From Siphonodentalium dalli (lineage: Eukaryota > Mollusca > Scaphopoda > Gadilida > Siphonodentaliidae): a stretch of 64,000 nt of DNA. Position 1 is the stretch's first letter. Every line of letters starts with the position of its first letter. This document shows positions 1-12,119 of the stretch, one piece after another. The stretch is from assembly GCA_032622095.1 (NCBI GenBank), contig CP136067.1, forward strand, positions 175,742,556-175,806,555. Direction: 5' to 3'. Made by a program: the position numbers and the translations under genes. The notes under the pieces were generated by a model. It saw nothing but the letters and a program-made list of their open reading frames with translations. It did not search any database and was not told the origin of the DNA.

Positions 1-99
1 AGTGATATTGTTTTTGAACACATTTTTTCGATTGATGGGCAATTCTGAAGAATTGTAGGGAGTTACAATTATTCCGCGAAAAAGCGGGCTATCGCTTTA

Positions 100-550
100 G
101 GTTACACTGGTGTAAATAAGGTTCCGAGTGACATCTGGCGGATGCGGGAGGAATATATAGGAGAGAATAAAATAGACACTGGGCCCTGATTGGTCAATAG
201 CCTTGTGTGCTTTTCACATAAAAAAATCGTCACACCTCTTCCCTATGATTTCCCATAGGTAAAATAACCATTGGCACAGGAATTAACCCTTTGTAGTGAA
301 GTTTGAATTTTTTGGTGTGGTCTAAAATATGACTGTATTTTTTTATGCGGTTCTGACACTAGTTACGAAAACATAAGATTTAAAGGCGAATTCCCTGCTA
401 GACAGACATGATTTTTTTGTGTAAAAAGTTTCCCAAAATGTCAATTTTTCAGATTTAAAGAAAATTTTGGACCCAACATTTATATTGCCAACACTATACG
501 CTAAAACGTTAGCACTGAGGCCTATGGAAAACATTTACACCAGTGTAACC
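100..550. mobile_element. Short terminal-inverted-repeat (MITE-like) element
   Basis: A perfect 18-bp inverted repeat, GGTTACACTGGTGTAAAT at 100-117 and its reverse complement at 533-550, encloses about 415 bp of AT-rich sequence without a credible ORF. This is the architecture of a non-autonomous DNA transposon. I could not define a clear target-site duplication, so the superfamily is unknown. The remaining sequence at 1-99 and 551-714 shows nothing I recognise. Confidence 0.5.
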
Positions 551-714
551 AAATATAAGCTACTGGATAACATACCAGTGCAATTCCAATTAAGTAAATT
601 TAACATTATATAAATGTATAGTGTTGCCCAAAAGACATCAATAATACAAAAAGTGATTGCACACTACAATCACCCGTTTGGAAGCCCATGCATGTATTTA
701 TAGACACAGATAAC

Positions 715-1326
715 CTATGACATGTGTTGATGTTGTCTAGATATGAAGATATCATATGGTACCACATCAGTGCAGAATTCGGCGTCGTTAGATTGGACAT
801 TGATACGTGCTGTTCGCGTCCCATCATTCCTCAGTTTTAAAAGCCGTGCAATTGAAAATTTGACTTTGTTGTCAAACAAAATGTTCGGGATTTCCTCTGC
901 TGTGACGTGCACTGGAATGTTTGCCAAGAATAGCCTGGATGTTTTCATGGGGTGTTGGTTGCCCGAGCGATAAATGTCCGGATCGCCGTCATGTCTATCT
1001 GCGTTATACTGCGATCGGCGCGTTCGGTAACTCTCTCGCGGCGATTGCGATTCGTGATAATTAGAGTTATTCCTCTTTTGTTGCGGTGAATCCTCATCAC
1101 TTGATATGTACATTTTTGTGTGCGGGGAAGAATGTGAATTTGTTTGCGCTTTACTCTCGTTTTGTTGAAAGCTGTTTGTCATCTCTTGGCGCAATTCATC
1201 GAGAGCAGTGTATATATTTTCATATTCATCATGATCACAGGCGACATTGACATGAGAATCATCATGATCATCTCCATTATCACTATATGGATTTTTGAGG
1301 CTAAGAAAACCGGAAAAAAGGTTGTT
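715..1326 (-). CDS. Partial ORF, retroelement ORF1-like or a host exon
   Basis: The minus-strand frame is open from a TAA at 1327-1329 down to the stop at 715, about 200 codons, with no early ATG. The N-terminal part is acidic (Asp/His-rich), the middle is hydrophilic and Ser/Arg/Gln-rich, and the last ~60 residues form a compact segment beginning SRLFLANIPVHVTAEE. That last block resembles the end of ORF1-type proteins of invertebrate retroelements, or a degenerate RRM; a similar RRLFVDNLSYDTKAVEK string is encoded near 59310-59360. A pyrimidine-rich tract ending in TTCTTAG at 1301-1312 (read on the minus strand) could be a splice acceptor, so a host exon starting near 1300 is the alternative. 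Neither reading is proven. Confidence 0.35.
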   Translation of the reverse strand, partial: NNLFSGFLSLKNPYSDNGDDHDDSHVNVACDHDEYENIYTALDELRQEMTNSFQQNESKAQTNSHSSPHTKMYISSDEDSPQQKRNNSNYHESQSPRESYRTRRSQYNADRHDGDPDIYRSGNQHPMKTSRLFLANIPVHVTAEEIPNILFDNKVKFSIARLLKLRNDGTRTARINVQSNDAEFCTDVVPYDIFISRQHQHMS

Positions 1327-1329
1327 TTA

Positions 1330-2658
1330 ATTATTGTCGATTAAATAAATTTTATAAAACGCCACACAAGGAACCAAATGCCATACCGAGTATATATACT
1401 CATATAATAAGAATATCCTGACAAAGTTTTATAATAAAGGTAGTGCTGATAACGCAAGTGCGACCCCCACAGTTTCCTCGCCTCGTTGCATGAAAATCGC
1501 CATGCAGACATGTTGGCTTTACACGTTACTGACAATCATATCCATACAATAAACAAAGAATATGGTATCCCCAAAACAAGCGACATAATTCCAAATAGGT
1601 TTCTCAACGACGATATTCCTCACGATCTGAATTTCTTAAAACATCATGATTTACAGAGCACATACCCATCCGATGTCCGCCATCTTGTGTGTATCTACAC
1701 CGTTTTCCACACCGTATGTTACACCAATTAAGCACCACTGTGTGGTAGGGCAATGCAACGCTGTTAGAGGCATGGGTGGCCTTCGCGGTTGGTATTACAC
1801 GTACTGTTAAGATAGCTACATCTGTTTAAACCGGCATAAACATAAAACATATTAAAATATATAGACATACCTTGTTCTTATGCCACTCATAAATATAGCG
1901 TAACTAGAATGTTATTGTCAAGTTCGTGCGTTGTGTTATGTAAACAAAGGTCAAATTATGTTACATTACGATAAGCAAAGAGTATGCGATAAGCAACACA
2001 CTCAACAATGACCACTGGGGAGACCCAACTAATGGAACATTTGCTAAAGCTGTCACCATATTGTTTACACCATACCGATATACCGCTTTCTAATCTTCGA
2101 CACTCAAAATTTCGGTGTTGAATGGGTCACCGGGAATCACTCATATAAAATTTAGCCACTGTGTTGAATGTTTTGCTTATCGCTCACTCTTTACATGCTG
2201 TATATATAAACAAACGCTCGGCTCACAAAAATTGTACTTTGTGGATAATATCGCATTCATCCTCGCATTATAATATTATATTCTTTATTCCTCCAAACTT
2301 AGGTCATCCGTGACTTTAAGAAAAAGTACCGTACTGTTATTTAAATTTAAAATTTTCGGGGTTATGAAAAATGCGAAATAAACCACAATGTGTAGAAAAC
2401 ATTAAAAAAACATGTACATAGTGAACCATTGTAATGGTCGCTGTGTTGGACACCGGCCACAGATGAGGTGGTTGTACCTGTCGTTTTGCTGACACCAGCT
2501 GTGCCACGCATAATACTACATTCCTCGCCTCGGGCACAGATAATTGTTGTTTGTTCTGCTTAACGGGCGAAATATACAAGTGTTATCCATCTAAACCTCT
2601 CTAATCTATATTACTAAATCACGAGCATAACTAATCACCTAATATCACAATATAATTA
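1330..2658. other. Unassigned AT-rich sequence
   Basis: No credible gene, RNA gene or well-defined repeat was seen here. The only note is a GCGATAAGCA string near 1986 whose reverse complement TGCTTATCGC recurs near 2174. Confidence 0.5.
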
Positions 2659-2810
2659 GTACATTGTATGTGTATTAGTACAGTGTATGTGTATTGGTAC
2701 AGTGTATGTGTATTAGTACAGTGTATGTGTATTAGTACAGTGTATGTGTATTAGTACAGTGTATGTGTATTAGTACAGTGTATGTGTATTAGTACAGTGT
2801 ATGTGTATTT
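2659..2810. repeat. 19-bp tandem repeat, eight copies
   Basis: Eight head-to-tail copies of GTACAGTGTATGTGTATTA. The first copy has ATT in place of AGT and the second ends in TTG. The array abuts the left end of the TIR element starting at 2811. It is an ordinary minisatellite with no spacers. Confidence 0.95.
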
Positions 2811-3271
2811 GTGACCCGCCATATCAAATCCAGTCGGAAGTCGGGATTTTTTTTACCCTGTGCCAATGCATTCTCTTATATGTGCGAGTCGACCATAGGT
2901 CGCCTCGCATATATAAGAGAATGCATTGGCCTAACAATTTTTTACAATTTTAATAATTTGTTCTTGTATTCTTTAACAATTTTATAATTTCACCCATACC
3001 AGAGCCCCAGACAAACATGAGCAGACGACACTCTTCTATATTCTTCTATATATGTGTGGGGCTCCCTGCAGGGTAATGGATGTTTTTTTTATTTTATGTC
3101 CTAAAAATTGTAAGAAACATTTATTTTAAAAACATGATAAAAAATTGTTAGGCCAATGCATTCTCTTATATATGCGAGGCGACCTATGGTCGACTCGCAT
3201 ATATAAGAGAATGCATTGGCACAGGGTAAAAAAAATCCCGACTTCCGACTGGATTTAATATGGCGGGTCAC
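2811..3271. mobile_element. TIR element with ~134-bp arms, each containing a 69-bp hairpin
   Basis: Left arm 2811-2944 and right arm 3138-3271 are near-perfect inverted repeats starting GTGACCCGCCATAT. Each arm carries a 69-bp self-complementary hairpin (2862-2930 and 3152-3220) with GCCAATGCATTCTCTTATAT on the outer stem and a GTCGACCATAGGTCGCC-type centre. The two hairpins are reverse complements of each other, so the whole element is a palindrome of palindromes. An ATTT flanks both ends and may be a 4-bp target duplication. About 190 bp of AT-rich spacer lies between the arms. No transposase is encoded. Confidence 0.85.
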
Positions 3272-3985
3272 ATTTTGTTCATGCATCGGTGGCTAGTCAA
3301 TCGTAGAAATCCATACATTGAATGATCTTCCAGAGAAGGCGGGTTTACAAAACAGGCGAATATTTGGATTATTTTTTCGCCGAGTTCATTCTGCTTGTAC
3401 ATGTGGAATCGAACATAATGGGACAAGGGGACCAAACCCTATTTCTCTGCGCGCGAAATTAGCTCTTGACGGGAAGGTCAAGTACAGTTTGAGTTGAAGA
3501 TTTGCATGCCACTCTCCAATGAATATTTGCGTGACATTATTCGGCGAAAAAGCTATACCATGCTTTTATAGAGAGTAACATATGTACATGTATATGATGC
3601 ATTATCGAAAAACGATATATATTTACGGGCGGATATAGTTTGACATATTTCGCGAGTATGTTTTTTTTTGGAAAATATATCAAAATGTTGTAATTTTTCA
3701 TACTTTGCATGCCAGGTTTGAAAATGTGATCTGCATGCATGGTCATAAGAAATATAATTACACATATATAGACGGATTATCTTCCACGGAAGACATCACT
3801 CCACCGTTTCACCTTTTCGCCGGCCAAAGTATTGTCATGTACATACTTGTAGTCATGCACATGTATGTCTTCAAATAACGAACCAACGGGTTGGTTGGGT
3901 GGCTTCAACTACATGTATGTCATAGTATAGCGTTGATCTTTGTATTGGTTGAAGAAATACAGTACCAGTCAAAATAAGCGGTATA
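3272..3985. other. Unassigned AT-rich sequence
   Basis: No gene or repeat was recognised. The short ORFs here lack any domain-like features. Confidence 0.5.
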
Positions 3986-4345
3986 TTAATCGCGCTATTT
4001 TCGAGCCCAATATCGCAATAATGTTGCAAGTGGAAACGCTTATACGCGCGGCGCTTGCGATAATATTGCAATATTTTGCGCTTAATATTGCGATATCGCG
4101 CGCTAAAATTGTGACATTAAAAGCAAATTATTGTTTCTTCTATACTGTTTATTGCATAAATAGAGACAATGATTTAGATTTGTATATAATTATAGTTGTA
4201 AATTATATATATGTACACTATATGTACATTATTTGCACAGTATGTATCTAATATAAATATAACACTATCGGGTCTGTATGAAATTTTGCGCGCTTAATAT
4301 CGCAATATTTTGCGCTCGATATATGGCAATAATAAGCGCGACATA
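3986..4345. repeat. CG-rich palindromic patch (GCGC / AATATTGC motifs)
   Basis: Within AT-rich surroundings, 3986-4110 and 4285-4345 repeatedly use CGCG/GCGC together with the self-complementary motifs AATATTGCGATAT, GCAATATT and ATATCGCAATA. The two patches read as diverged, partly inverted copies of the same composition. No gene or element boundary is visible. Confidence 0.4.
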
Positions 4346-7039
4346 TTTTTGTATTGCGCTATATAAGATATATAAACGTGTCACGTGTTTTATCAAAATC
4401 GGTAGTGTTTTTATATATACGGATTATGTGTTATGTGTTTATAACTAAGATATGAAATCACTAGTGTTTATAATCAAAAACACTTGACATGTTTTAAACG
4501 ATTACATTCGTAACATTCAGCAGTACAGCACTGCAACTTAAAATCCAATAATGATTTTAAAGTCAAAATTAATACAAATACATATTTATTTTAACTTTAA
4601 AAATATATTTGCGGTAATAATCTTACTTAGACAGACAATGATTTAGGCCTATTTGCACTTGTTGTTTGTGGTATAAAACACATGACGCGTTTTGAACAGA
4701 GCCGTTTTAAATAAGTAGTGTTTATAATTTTCTACCAGACCGATACCGCGCGATATTTTGATTGGGACCAGATGTTCGCTTCAACGATTCACATTCATTA
4801 TTTTCGGCATTGCAAGGAACCAGTCGTGATGACATAAATACTCATCCTGTTGTATTCGGGTTGCCATTGTGTTTCTCACAATACAAATCGCGGTAAAATT
4901 CAGGAGCTGTTTCCATGATCGAAACCAAAATAGAAGGTAAGTTCATACATGTAGCTATGTATAAATGAACATTTGCCGCTTGTATTAAAATTGAAGTTTG
5001 TGAGCCGATTGGCATGACAAAGAACTCATGTGTTTTAATTTTTAAAGAGTAGAAATGCAAATGCTGAATTGTGAATATTCATGTTACCACTTACCAGGTT
5101 ATATTTTCGTCATAACACGTTGGCTTGTACTGAGTTTGGTCATATTTACTTTAAAGAAAAATTTAAATGTTTGAACTTTTATTAAAAGTAATTTTTGTTT
5201 TCCAAAATGTCCAATATATATGTAGTCAATTATGACACATCTTTTTAAACAAATTTTCTAAACCGATGTCTTCAACCTATACACCACCCAGGAAAACCGC
5301 CTGTATAGGTATCAATGCCCCGACAGAGAGTAAGTTTGAATTTGATGCTGATCAAATTACATCCTTATCAGATTGAATTCCTATAATAGCAATGGTACTC
5401 GGTAATTAACCATATGTTTGCAATTATGTGTTTACATGGGTTCAGCACACACCTTGGACACAAAGACAGCATTATACAGACATAGCCAGAATAAGTATAT
5501 ATAGCTTCATATAATTTAAATACAATTTTGTCTTATATTTGATGTTTGTTTTTCAACTATTAGTAAGAGATGCTCTGTCCTATTGTATTTCATATCATAA
5601 AACCATAATCGGTACGTTTTATTCCTCAGAAAATAATGATATCAGGCCCATGCGCCCATTAATATGAAGTTTTGATGGCCAGAACTTGACTTTTAAAAGA
5701 GAATGTTTAAAGATACACGCTCCGCTTTGACACAAAGTTTGACAAAAGTTCCGGAGCCAATTTTAAGCTTACCGCGCAAAAGAGAAATGAAAAATATTTG
5801 AAATTGACACCCGAACACGCATTTGGCACCGACAAATCCACAAAATACTCCATATGTAATAGGATAAAATGATATAGAAAACTTGCGAACTATCTCTATT
5901 ATCAACTACTTTGGTGGACGGAAGCATGAACGGTCTTTATAATCGACGTTCAATGGATCTTTTGCAAGGCTGTCACAAATAAAATAAAAAACCTGTTAAA
6001 ACTTACTGTTTTCAAGGCCATCATATTAATGAACGCATGGGTCCGATTTAAGTATTTTCTTGCACAGAAAACGTACATATTATGTATTGTAAAAATGGTC
6101 CAGGAGATGAGGGACCCTGTAGGCTGACAAATTTAATTTGTCAGTACATATTATGGTTTCATGGTGTCCAATCTGACAGGGTATCTTTAACCACGTTTGA
6201 ATGTTCCTCAGCCTATAGCAACAATGCCAATGGTCACCTCTTATAAAGAGCGTCCGTGCTTCTGTCATCCAAAAGCTGAATAGAAAATAAAGAGCGTTCT
6301 CGATTATTATTATCTTTCTGTTTATCATTTTGGTTTCAGGATTCCATATGACCAGACAATGTTACAGGGGTCAGGAAAGTTAAGGACTTGGCGATATATT
6401 CAGTTATTGTACCCCAAGAAGGACTGGTGAGCACACGACTTATAACGGCATGAGCTGAGATTTGAAACCATGATTTAAATATTATGAAGTGCATGCAGCG
6501 ATGAACTGAAAAACAAGCTTTCCACAGACATCCCATAAGTGATGTGATTATAAGTCCTATTGTACAGGAAACAAAGAGGCAGGAGAATAAAATATCACTT
6601 CTCTCCAAAAACTCGGAGATGGTCCTCACATATGGGATTCAGAGCGACTATACGGAATATACATGGATTCTACACATATAAAGAAATATTGGGTATACAA
6701 AAGGGTCTATCTATTGTGTAACTTGATCTAACGTATCATTGGATTAGATATATGGAACTACACATAATTGGAATTCACATAAAGAATCACTGGATTATAT
6801 AGGGAACTATACCCAGGATTTATCAGAACATTTTATAATTTACAGCATTGGATTAAAAGAAACCACGTGACTTTAAATATTCTCACAATGGATTTACCAA
6901 AAACCACCTGACTTTAAATATTATAATTAATGATTTACAAGATACCCACGACTCGTGGCATAAGCTATTTGAGACATTTTCTGAAAGACAGCAACTGCAA
7001 AACAGCAATACTTGATATAAGTCTTCTTTTATATAAGAG
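4346..7039. other. Unassigned AT-rich sequence
   Basis: Several ORFs of 70-100 codons occur on the minus strand, but none shows a recognisable domain. A degenerate ~45-bp direct repeat (AAACCAC followed by GACTTTAAATATT) occurs near 6859 and 6901. Otherwise nothing is supported. Confidence 0.45.
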
Positions 7040-7157
7040 ACTAGCAGGTTAGCCCGCCACTGGCGGCATTCGTCCCATGGCTTTGTTCGAAAAAGCAATT
7101 GCAACAGGTTCCGAGACACTTGTGTTGCATTTGTACCAAATTTCGTCCGAAACATGA
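7040..7157 (+). repeat. ACTAGCAGG head module, copy 1
   Basis: Begins ACTAGCAGGTTAGCCCGCCA and ends near the string GTCCGAAACATGACATT. Near-identical heads occur at 8049, 11857 and 13439. A T-rich tract follows directly. It looks like one terminus of a dispersed repeat family. Confidence 0.6.
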
Positions 7158-7312
7158 CATTTTTTTTATTATTTTTTTTTTATTGATTTTTGTTTTTTAT
7201 TTTTTAATATGAATTTAATGTTTTTTAAATTTAATATATTTTTTTTCTGAATTGTTTTTTTATTTTTATTTTTTTTTAATTTTAAATTGTTTTAATTAAT
7301 TTTTGTGTTTCT
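7158..7312. repeat. T-rich low-complexity tract
   Basis: Long runs of T broken by A and short ATT units, consistent with a degraded A/T tail. No coding content. Confidence 0.8.
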
Positions 7313-7690
7313 GGCGGAAAAAATTACCCGTAGAAATCCCCCTTCCTAGGAACGACAGACAACGCATTCTTTGTTTCTTTTTTTTTAACCTGCCCGTACC
7401 CGTCCTAATGTCGTGAAATCTCTCTGCATAATATTTCATAATATTTCGAGCCATAACATTGCATTGAATTGAAAACAAACACTTTGCATTGAATTGAAAA
7501 CAAACGCTTCCCGTCGGGAAATATCTCTGCATAATATTTCGAGTCTGCCGTACCCGTCCTAATTTCGTGAAATCTCTCAGCATAATATTTCGAGCGATAA
7601 CATTGCATTGAATTGAAAACAAACGCTTCCCGTCTCTCTCTGCATAATATTTCGAGCAACAGACTACAGACTCCCGTCATACAGATAAGT
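7313..7690. repeat. Degenerate tandem repeat with TCTCTGCATAATATTTCGAG motif
   Basis: The motif TCTCTGCATAATATTTCGAG plus a following AACATTGCATTGAATTGAAAACAAACGC-type segment recurs at least four times with variable spacing. The frames across it are open only because the repeat lacks stops, so the translated ORFs are not genes. Confidence 0.6.
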
Positions 7691-8048
7691 AGATAGCGAA
7701 AACGACGCTCTTTATATAGACACTGCGGAAAACGAACACTCTTTATATATCAACGCTATTAACCCCGAAGTGCCGATTGCGGTGATTTTGATGATTGGGA
7801 AGGGAGAAACGGTGCTCTGAGTTTCTCCAAAACGCGACCACGGCGGTGTCGGTGATATTTTACACTTACATAGGAAGTTTGAGCTCAATCTGTACACGCG
7901 TTTTCGATTCTATGAAGTACACACACACACACACACATATATATGAGTGAGTAGATGGGCGCGAAGCGCCCGGGATGGTCGAAAAGATCGAGTGATCTTC
8001 TCCTTCACCCCATACACATATATATACGGAAGTCTCAAAATATATAGT
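7691..8048 (+). repeat. D module (CA/TA microsatellite-ended), copy 1
   Basis: Carries a block around TCTCCAAAACGCGACCACGG and GAGCTCAATCTGTACACGCG, followed by (CA)n and (TA)n, and ends TCTCAAAATATATAGT directly before an ACTAGC head. The same block recurs at about 11570-11856, 12960-13195 and 13195-13438. It is probably the downstream half of the same dispersed repeat family. Confidence 0.6.
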
Positions 8049-8601
8049 ACTAGCAGGTTAGCCCGCCACTGGCGGCGTTGGTCAGAAACATGACATTTTT
8101 TTGGCTTTTCAACGAGTTAATTGTGGCTTTTAATCAAGAGAAATTATGGTACCCGTCCCTAAAAGATTTAAGGTACATCGGGCGGAAAGAACTGACCCGA
8201 TGAAACATTGTTGAGCCCGACGTTGTCCGGGCTATTTAAAAACCAAATTTCAAGTCGATAGCTCCACCCGTTTCCGAGATATGGTCTGCGCATGCGCGAA
8301 GCTGGCGTCGCACGGGCTCGGCGACCCGAAAAAAATCGTATCTGGGGCAAGATACATTCACATAGCAAATTTCAAGTCGATAGCTCCACCCGTTTCCGAG
8401 ATCTCGTCTGCGCCAATACGACAACGACGACCACCTGGCCAAACTACACTCACGTAACAAGTTTCGTACCGATCGGTCGAGGTGTTGGTATCTGATGGAA
8501 AAGACGAAATTGTGAGTGTTGGTTTGTAACCGGGATTTCTGAGAAGCATTATGCCTATATCCACACTAACTACCCCCCAAAGCCCTGACCTAAGTGTCAT
8601 C
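8049..8601 (+). repeat. ACTAGCAGG head module, copy 2
   Basis: Starts ACTAGCAGGTTAGCCCGCCA. It includes two diverged copies of a segment around TTTCAAGTCGATAGCTCCAC (near 8247 and 8369). It ends where the inverted 2.85-kb element begins. No gene is supported. Confidence 0.55.
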
Positions 8602-8619
8602 TATATCTATATTTGCGAA

Positions 8620-8654
<35 letters not shown>

Positions 8655-11453
8655 GTTCTATAGAAATTCACAGGGGACCATCTAGATGATGCCAAAGGGG
8701 TCTACTAGGGGTAGCTTTTTACGAGAAAGATAATGGTCGGGGTTAGAATTTTCTAAAGTGACGCCGTTGTTGTCAGGGGCAGAAAAGGGGGAGGGGCAGA
8801 AAAAAATTTGTCGCCGATTGCCACCAAACTTATATATAATCATCCCCATAATATGAGGAATATAATGGCGTGGTTTAAATATGGCAAAAGTCGCGCCGTT
8901 CGCGTCAGGGGTGCCCGGAAGGGGGGGGGGCAGATTTTTTTTCTCTCGCCGATTGCCACGAAACTTACATATAATCATCCCCATGATATGAAAAATCAAC
9001 GGTGTGGTTTAAATTTGTCAAAAGTGGCGTCGTTTGAGCCAGGTATGAACGGAAGGGGAGAGGGGCACCAAAATTGATAAAACTAATTTTAGCGCCGATT
9101 TCCACCAAATTTATATATATTCTTCTTCATGATACAAGAAATCTAATTGTGCGATTTAACAACGCCAATTTGTTGTTTTTGGATGAGAGATTGGGAGGGG
9201 GTGGGCACTAATTTTGATAATAAGTCGCCGATTGCCACCACACTTATACAAAATCACCCCCATGGTATGAGGAGTCTAATGGTGTGGCTTTTATCTGTCA
9301 AATGTGGCCTCATTCGAGTCAGGGTTGCATTGAAAGGGACAGGGGCACCAAAATTGATGCACAATTTTTTTAGCGCCAATTTCCACCAAATTGATACACG
9401 TTCTTATCCATGATACGAGGAATATAATCGAGACTTAAAGACGCCATAGTGGTGCTGTTTGTGTGAGAGATGGGGAGGGGAGGGATTGGCACCAAATTTG
9501 ATAAAAAAAATTGTTTAGTCGCCGATTATCACCAAACTTATAAACAATCATCTCCATGATATCAGGAGTGTAATCGTGTGGTTTTAGGATGTCACAAGTG
9601 GGGCCATTCGAGTCAGTGGCGTATAGAGATGAGAGGGACACAAAAAAAAAATATCTATATATTTAGTGCCGATTTCCACCAGATTGATACATATTCTTCT
9701 CCGTGATACGAGGAATCTTATCGTGTGGTTTAGATACACCAAATTGGTGCCCTATGGGTGAGATATATGGGGACCTTAATTTTGATACGAATTTGTATAC
9801 TCGCCAATTTTCACCAATTTCATATATATGCATCTCTAATCTCTAATGAGTCTTAGTGTGTGTAGCTTGAGTCCGAAATAGGGACGGGAGGGTCACCAAA
9901 ACTGATACAAAATATTTTTAGTACCAATTACCATCAAATTCAGACACGTTCTTCTCAAATGATACAAGAAATAAAAGCGTGCTGTCTGTCTCTCTCTGTC
10001 TTTTTGTCTGTCTGTGTGCGTTCTATATATAACTTCTCGCGGTACAATCGAATGGCACCAAGGCGTTCTAAGAGGGGTAATTTTTAACAAGGAAGATAAT
10101 GGTGCGGGTTAAAATTTTCTAAAATGACGCTGTTGGTGGGATGGGAAATTAAAAAAATATGGTGAAATAGTTTTGTCGCTGATTTCCACCAAACGAATAC
10201 ATAATCATCTTCCCAATATGGTGTTGTTCGAGTCAGCGTTGCATCAACAATTGATTTAATAAACCAAATTCCACCAAATTCATACACTTTTTTCTCTAAT
10301 GATATACCATGAATTAAATCACATTTGGTGTCGTTTGCGTCACGGATGGCGAGCGGATATGCACTATCATTGATAATTCTTGCTATTCGCAGATATCCAC
10401 ATATAAGATATATACAGTCACCAGGCCATCTCCATATCATTTTAAGTAGTTGGGCGTTCACATTTCACAATCCCGACATATGGTGACCCACATAAGTCAC
10501 TTGAACAATTATATCTTCTTAACAGTCATATTTATATGGGAATGGCAATCAAGGCATTCACACAATGAGCTAGCAAAAAGAGATAACTAGAAGAAGCATT
10601 AAACGTATATGTATCATTCTATTGAAGAGATACATATATTCGTGCAAACTGAGAGACCTCGAACCGTCAGAGGATTGCATATATATAATAACAAAATTTA
10701 GTGTGTTCCATTCAATACAGTTTCCACAAAAAGTTACAATTTGTCAACAGACATGGAAGGCCTGTTCAAAAATAGTGGTCACAGTGTGCAGTCAAATATA
10801 GTTTCTTCTGATATACAAGAAAATGCAGTTAGTATCACAAGACTTTTCAGGATCCTACCAATACTGACATCTGACAAGGGTTTTAGAACAGACTCATCGA
10901 CTGACATAAACAACTCAAAATATCGCTCTGTGCCTGGCACATGTAGCTGATATATGTGTGAAGCAACATTTCGTTTAAACTAAGAATATTTAGCCAATAT
11001 ATAGCACCATGAACAGATGAGCACCTGGGAATTTCTTTGAAACATCTGTATCTTCGTGGAGATATGATAGCCAGGTGTCATCGAGATCTTAGTTCAACCC
11101 ACTAGATTGATTGATACATCTCAATATGTAAAACCCAATTATCATCTTTTATCGAACTAATGTGTTTATGATGTTCATGTATCATATTATAACGTCTAAT
11201 GTATACGCAGTTGTAAATAAATAAATACTTCATTATTGGTGGAACGGATTAATCGCGATTAGATAAACAGAATGACAATTGACAAGGTGAGCCACTACTT
11301 ATATTCCATGACTGTAATAATCATGTGTTGTGATGCTATTTGAATATACAATTTATGAGAAAACGTATAACACTTTAAGCAAGAGCATTCTCTATTCCCA
11401 ACAAATATCCACAGCATACATTAACCTGGGCAACGCCGGGTAACCCTGCTAGT
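8602..11453 (-). mobile_element. 2.85-kb repeated element, copy A (inverted)
   Basis: This is the reverse complement, nearly base for base, of copies B (14413-17258) and C (17259-20111). Read on the minus strand it starts ACTAGCAGGGTTACCCGGCG and ends with (ACAG)n followed by CATTCGCAAATATAGATATA. The half nearest the (ACAG)n end is made of about eleven diverged ~140-bp units (see 8800-10300). Small ORFs recur identically in all three copies because the DNA is nearly identical; they show no transposase, RT or replication domain. Function and class are unknown; a non-autonomous retroelement is one possibility. Confidence 0.85.
8800..10300 (-). repeat. Internal ~140-bp diverged tandem units of copy A
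   Basis: A motif of the form GCCGATT(G/T)CCACCAAA followed by a TATATAAT- or TACATATTC-like stretch recurs near 8821, 8955, 9100, 9235, 9377, 9529, 9677, 9813, 9931, 10186 and 10273. Spacings are mostly 120-150 bp. Each unit also holds a GATATGAGGAATCTAAT-like stretch and a G-rich GGGAGGGGCACC-like stretch. The same array is present in reverse in copies B and C. Confidence 0.75.
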
Positions 11454-11856
11454 ACATAATATAACAATGATGTTGTAAGAGTACTATGGCATCAAATAAA
11501 TATCCCCGCATAGGAAACCACTCAAAATCCCGTATATCTCTCTGCAGATACTAATAACGTTGAATGGTAAACAAACGCTCTTTATAGCGATGCGTCAAAA
11601 ACAAACGCTCATTAAATTATCACTTGATTAACCACCGCAGTGCCGTTTTTTGTGACTGAGATTGAAGAACGGGTGCTCTGAGCTTCTCCAAAACGCGACC
11701 ACGGCGGTGTCGGTTGGATTTTACACTTACATACGAAATTTGAGCTCAATCTGTACACGCGTTTTGGATTCTATGAAGTACCCACACACACATACACACA
11801 CACATATATATATATATATATACGGAAGTCACTGCGGAAGTCTCAAAATATATAGT
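11454..11856 (+). repeat. D module, copy 2, with CA/TA microsatellite
   Basis: From about 11570 this matches the block at 7691-8048, including the CGACCACGG and GAGCTCAATCTGTACACGCG strings, the (CA)n/(TA)n run and the ending CTCAAAATATATAGT. The first ~115 bp is unassigned. Confidence 0.6.
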
Positions 11857-12119
11857 ACTAGCAGGTTATCCCGCCACTGGCGGCGTTGGTCAGAAACATG
11901 ACATTTTTTTGGCTTTTCAACGAGTTAATTGTGCCTTTTAAATCAAGCGAAATTATGGTACCCGTCCCTAAAAGTGGTATGATATAAGGTACAAACTGAC
12001 CCGATGAAAATTTCCCCCGTTCCTAGGAACGAGAGACATAAGAATCACACAACACGCATTTTTTAATGAGTTAATTTTGTCTTTTTAATCAAGAGGAATT
12101 ATGATGCCCATCCCTAAAA
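11857..12119 (+). repeat. ACTAGCAGG head module, copy 3
   Basis: Starts ACTAGCAGGTTATCCCGCCA and continues with the same CAGAAACATGACATTTTTTT and GCTTTTCAACGAGTTAATTG strings as copy 2. It merges into the GTTGTTGTTGGCATTC array. Confidence 0.6.

Noticed and set aside
2659-2810. Regularly repeated 19-bp units resembling a CRISPR array
   Set aside because: The units are directly contiguous with no unique spacers, in eukaryotic DNA without cas genes. It is a minisatellite.
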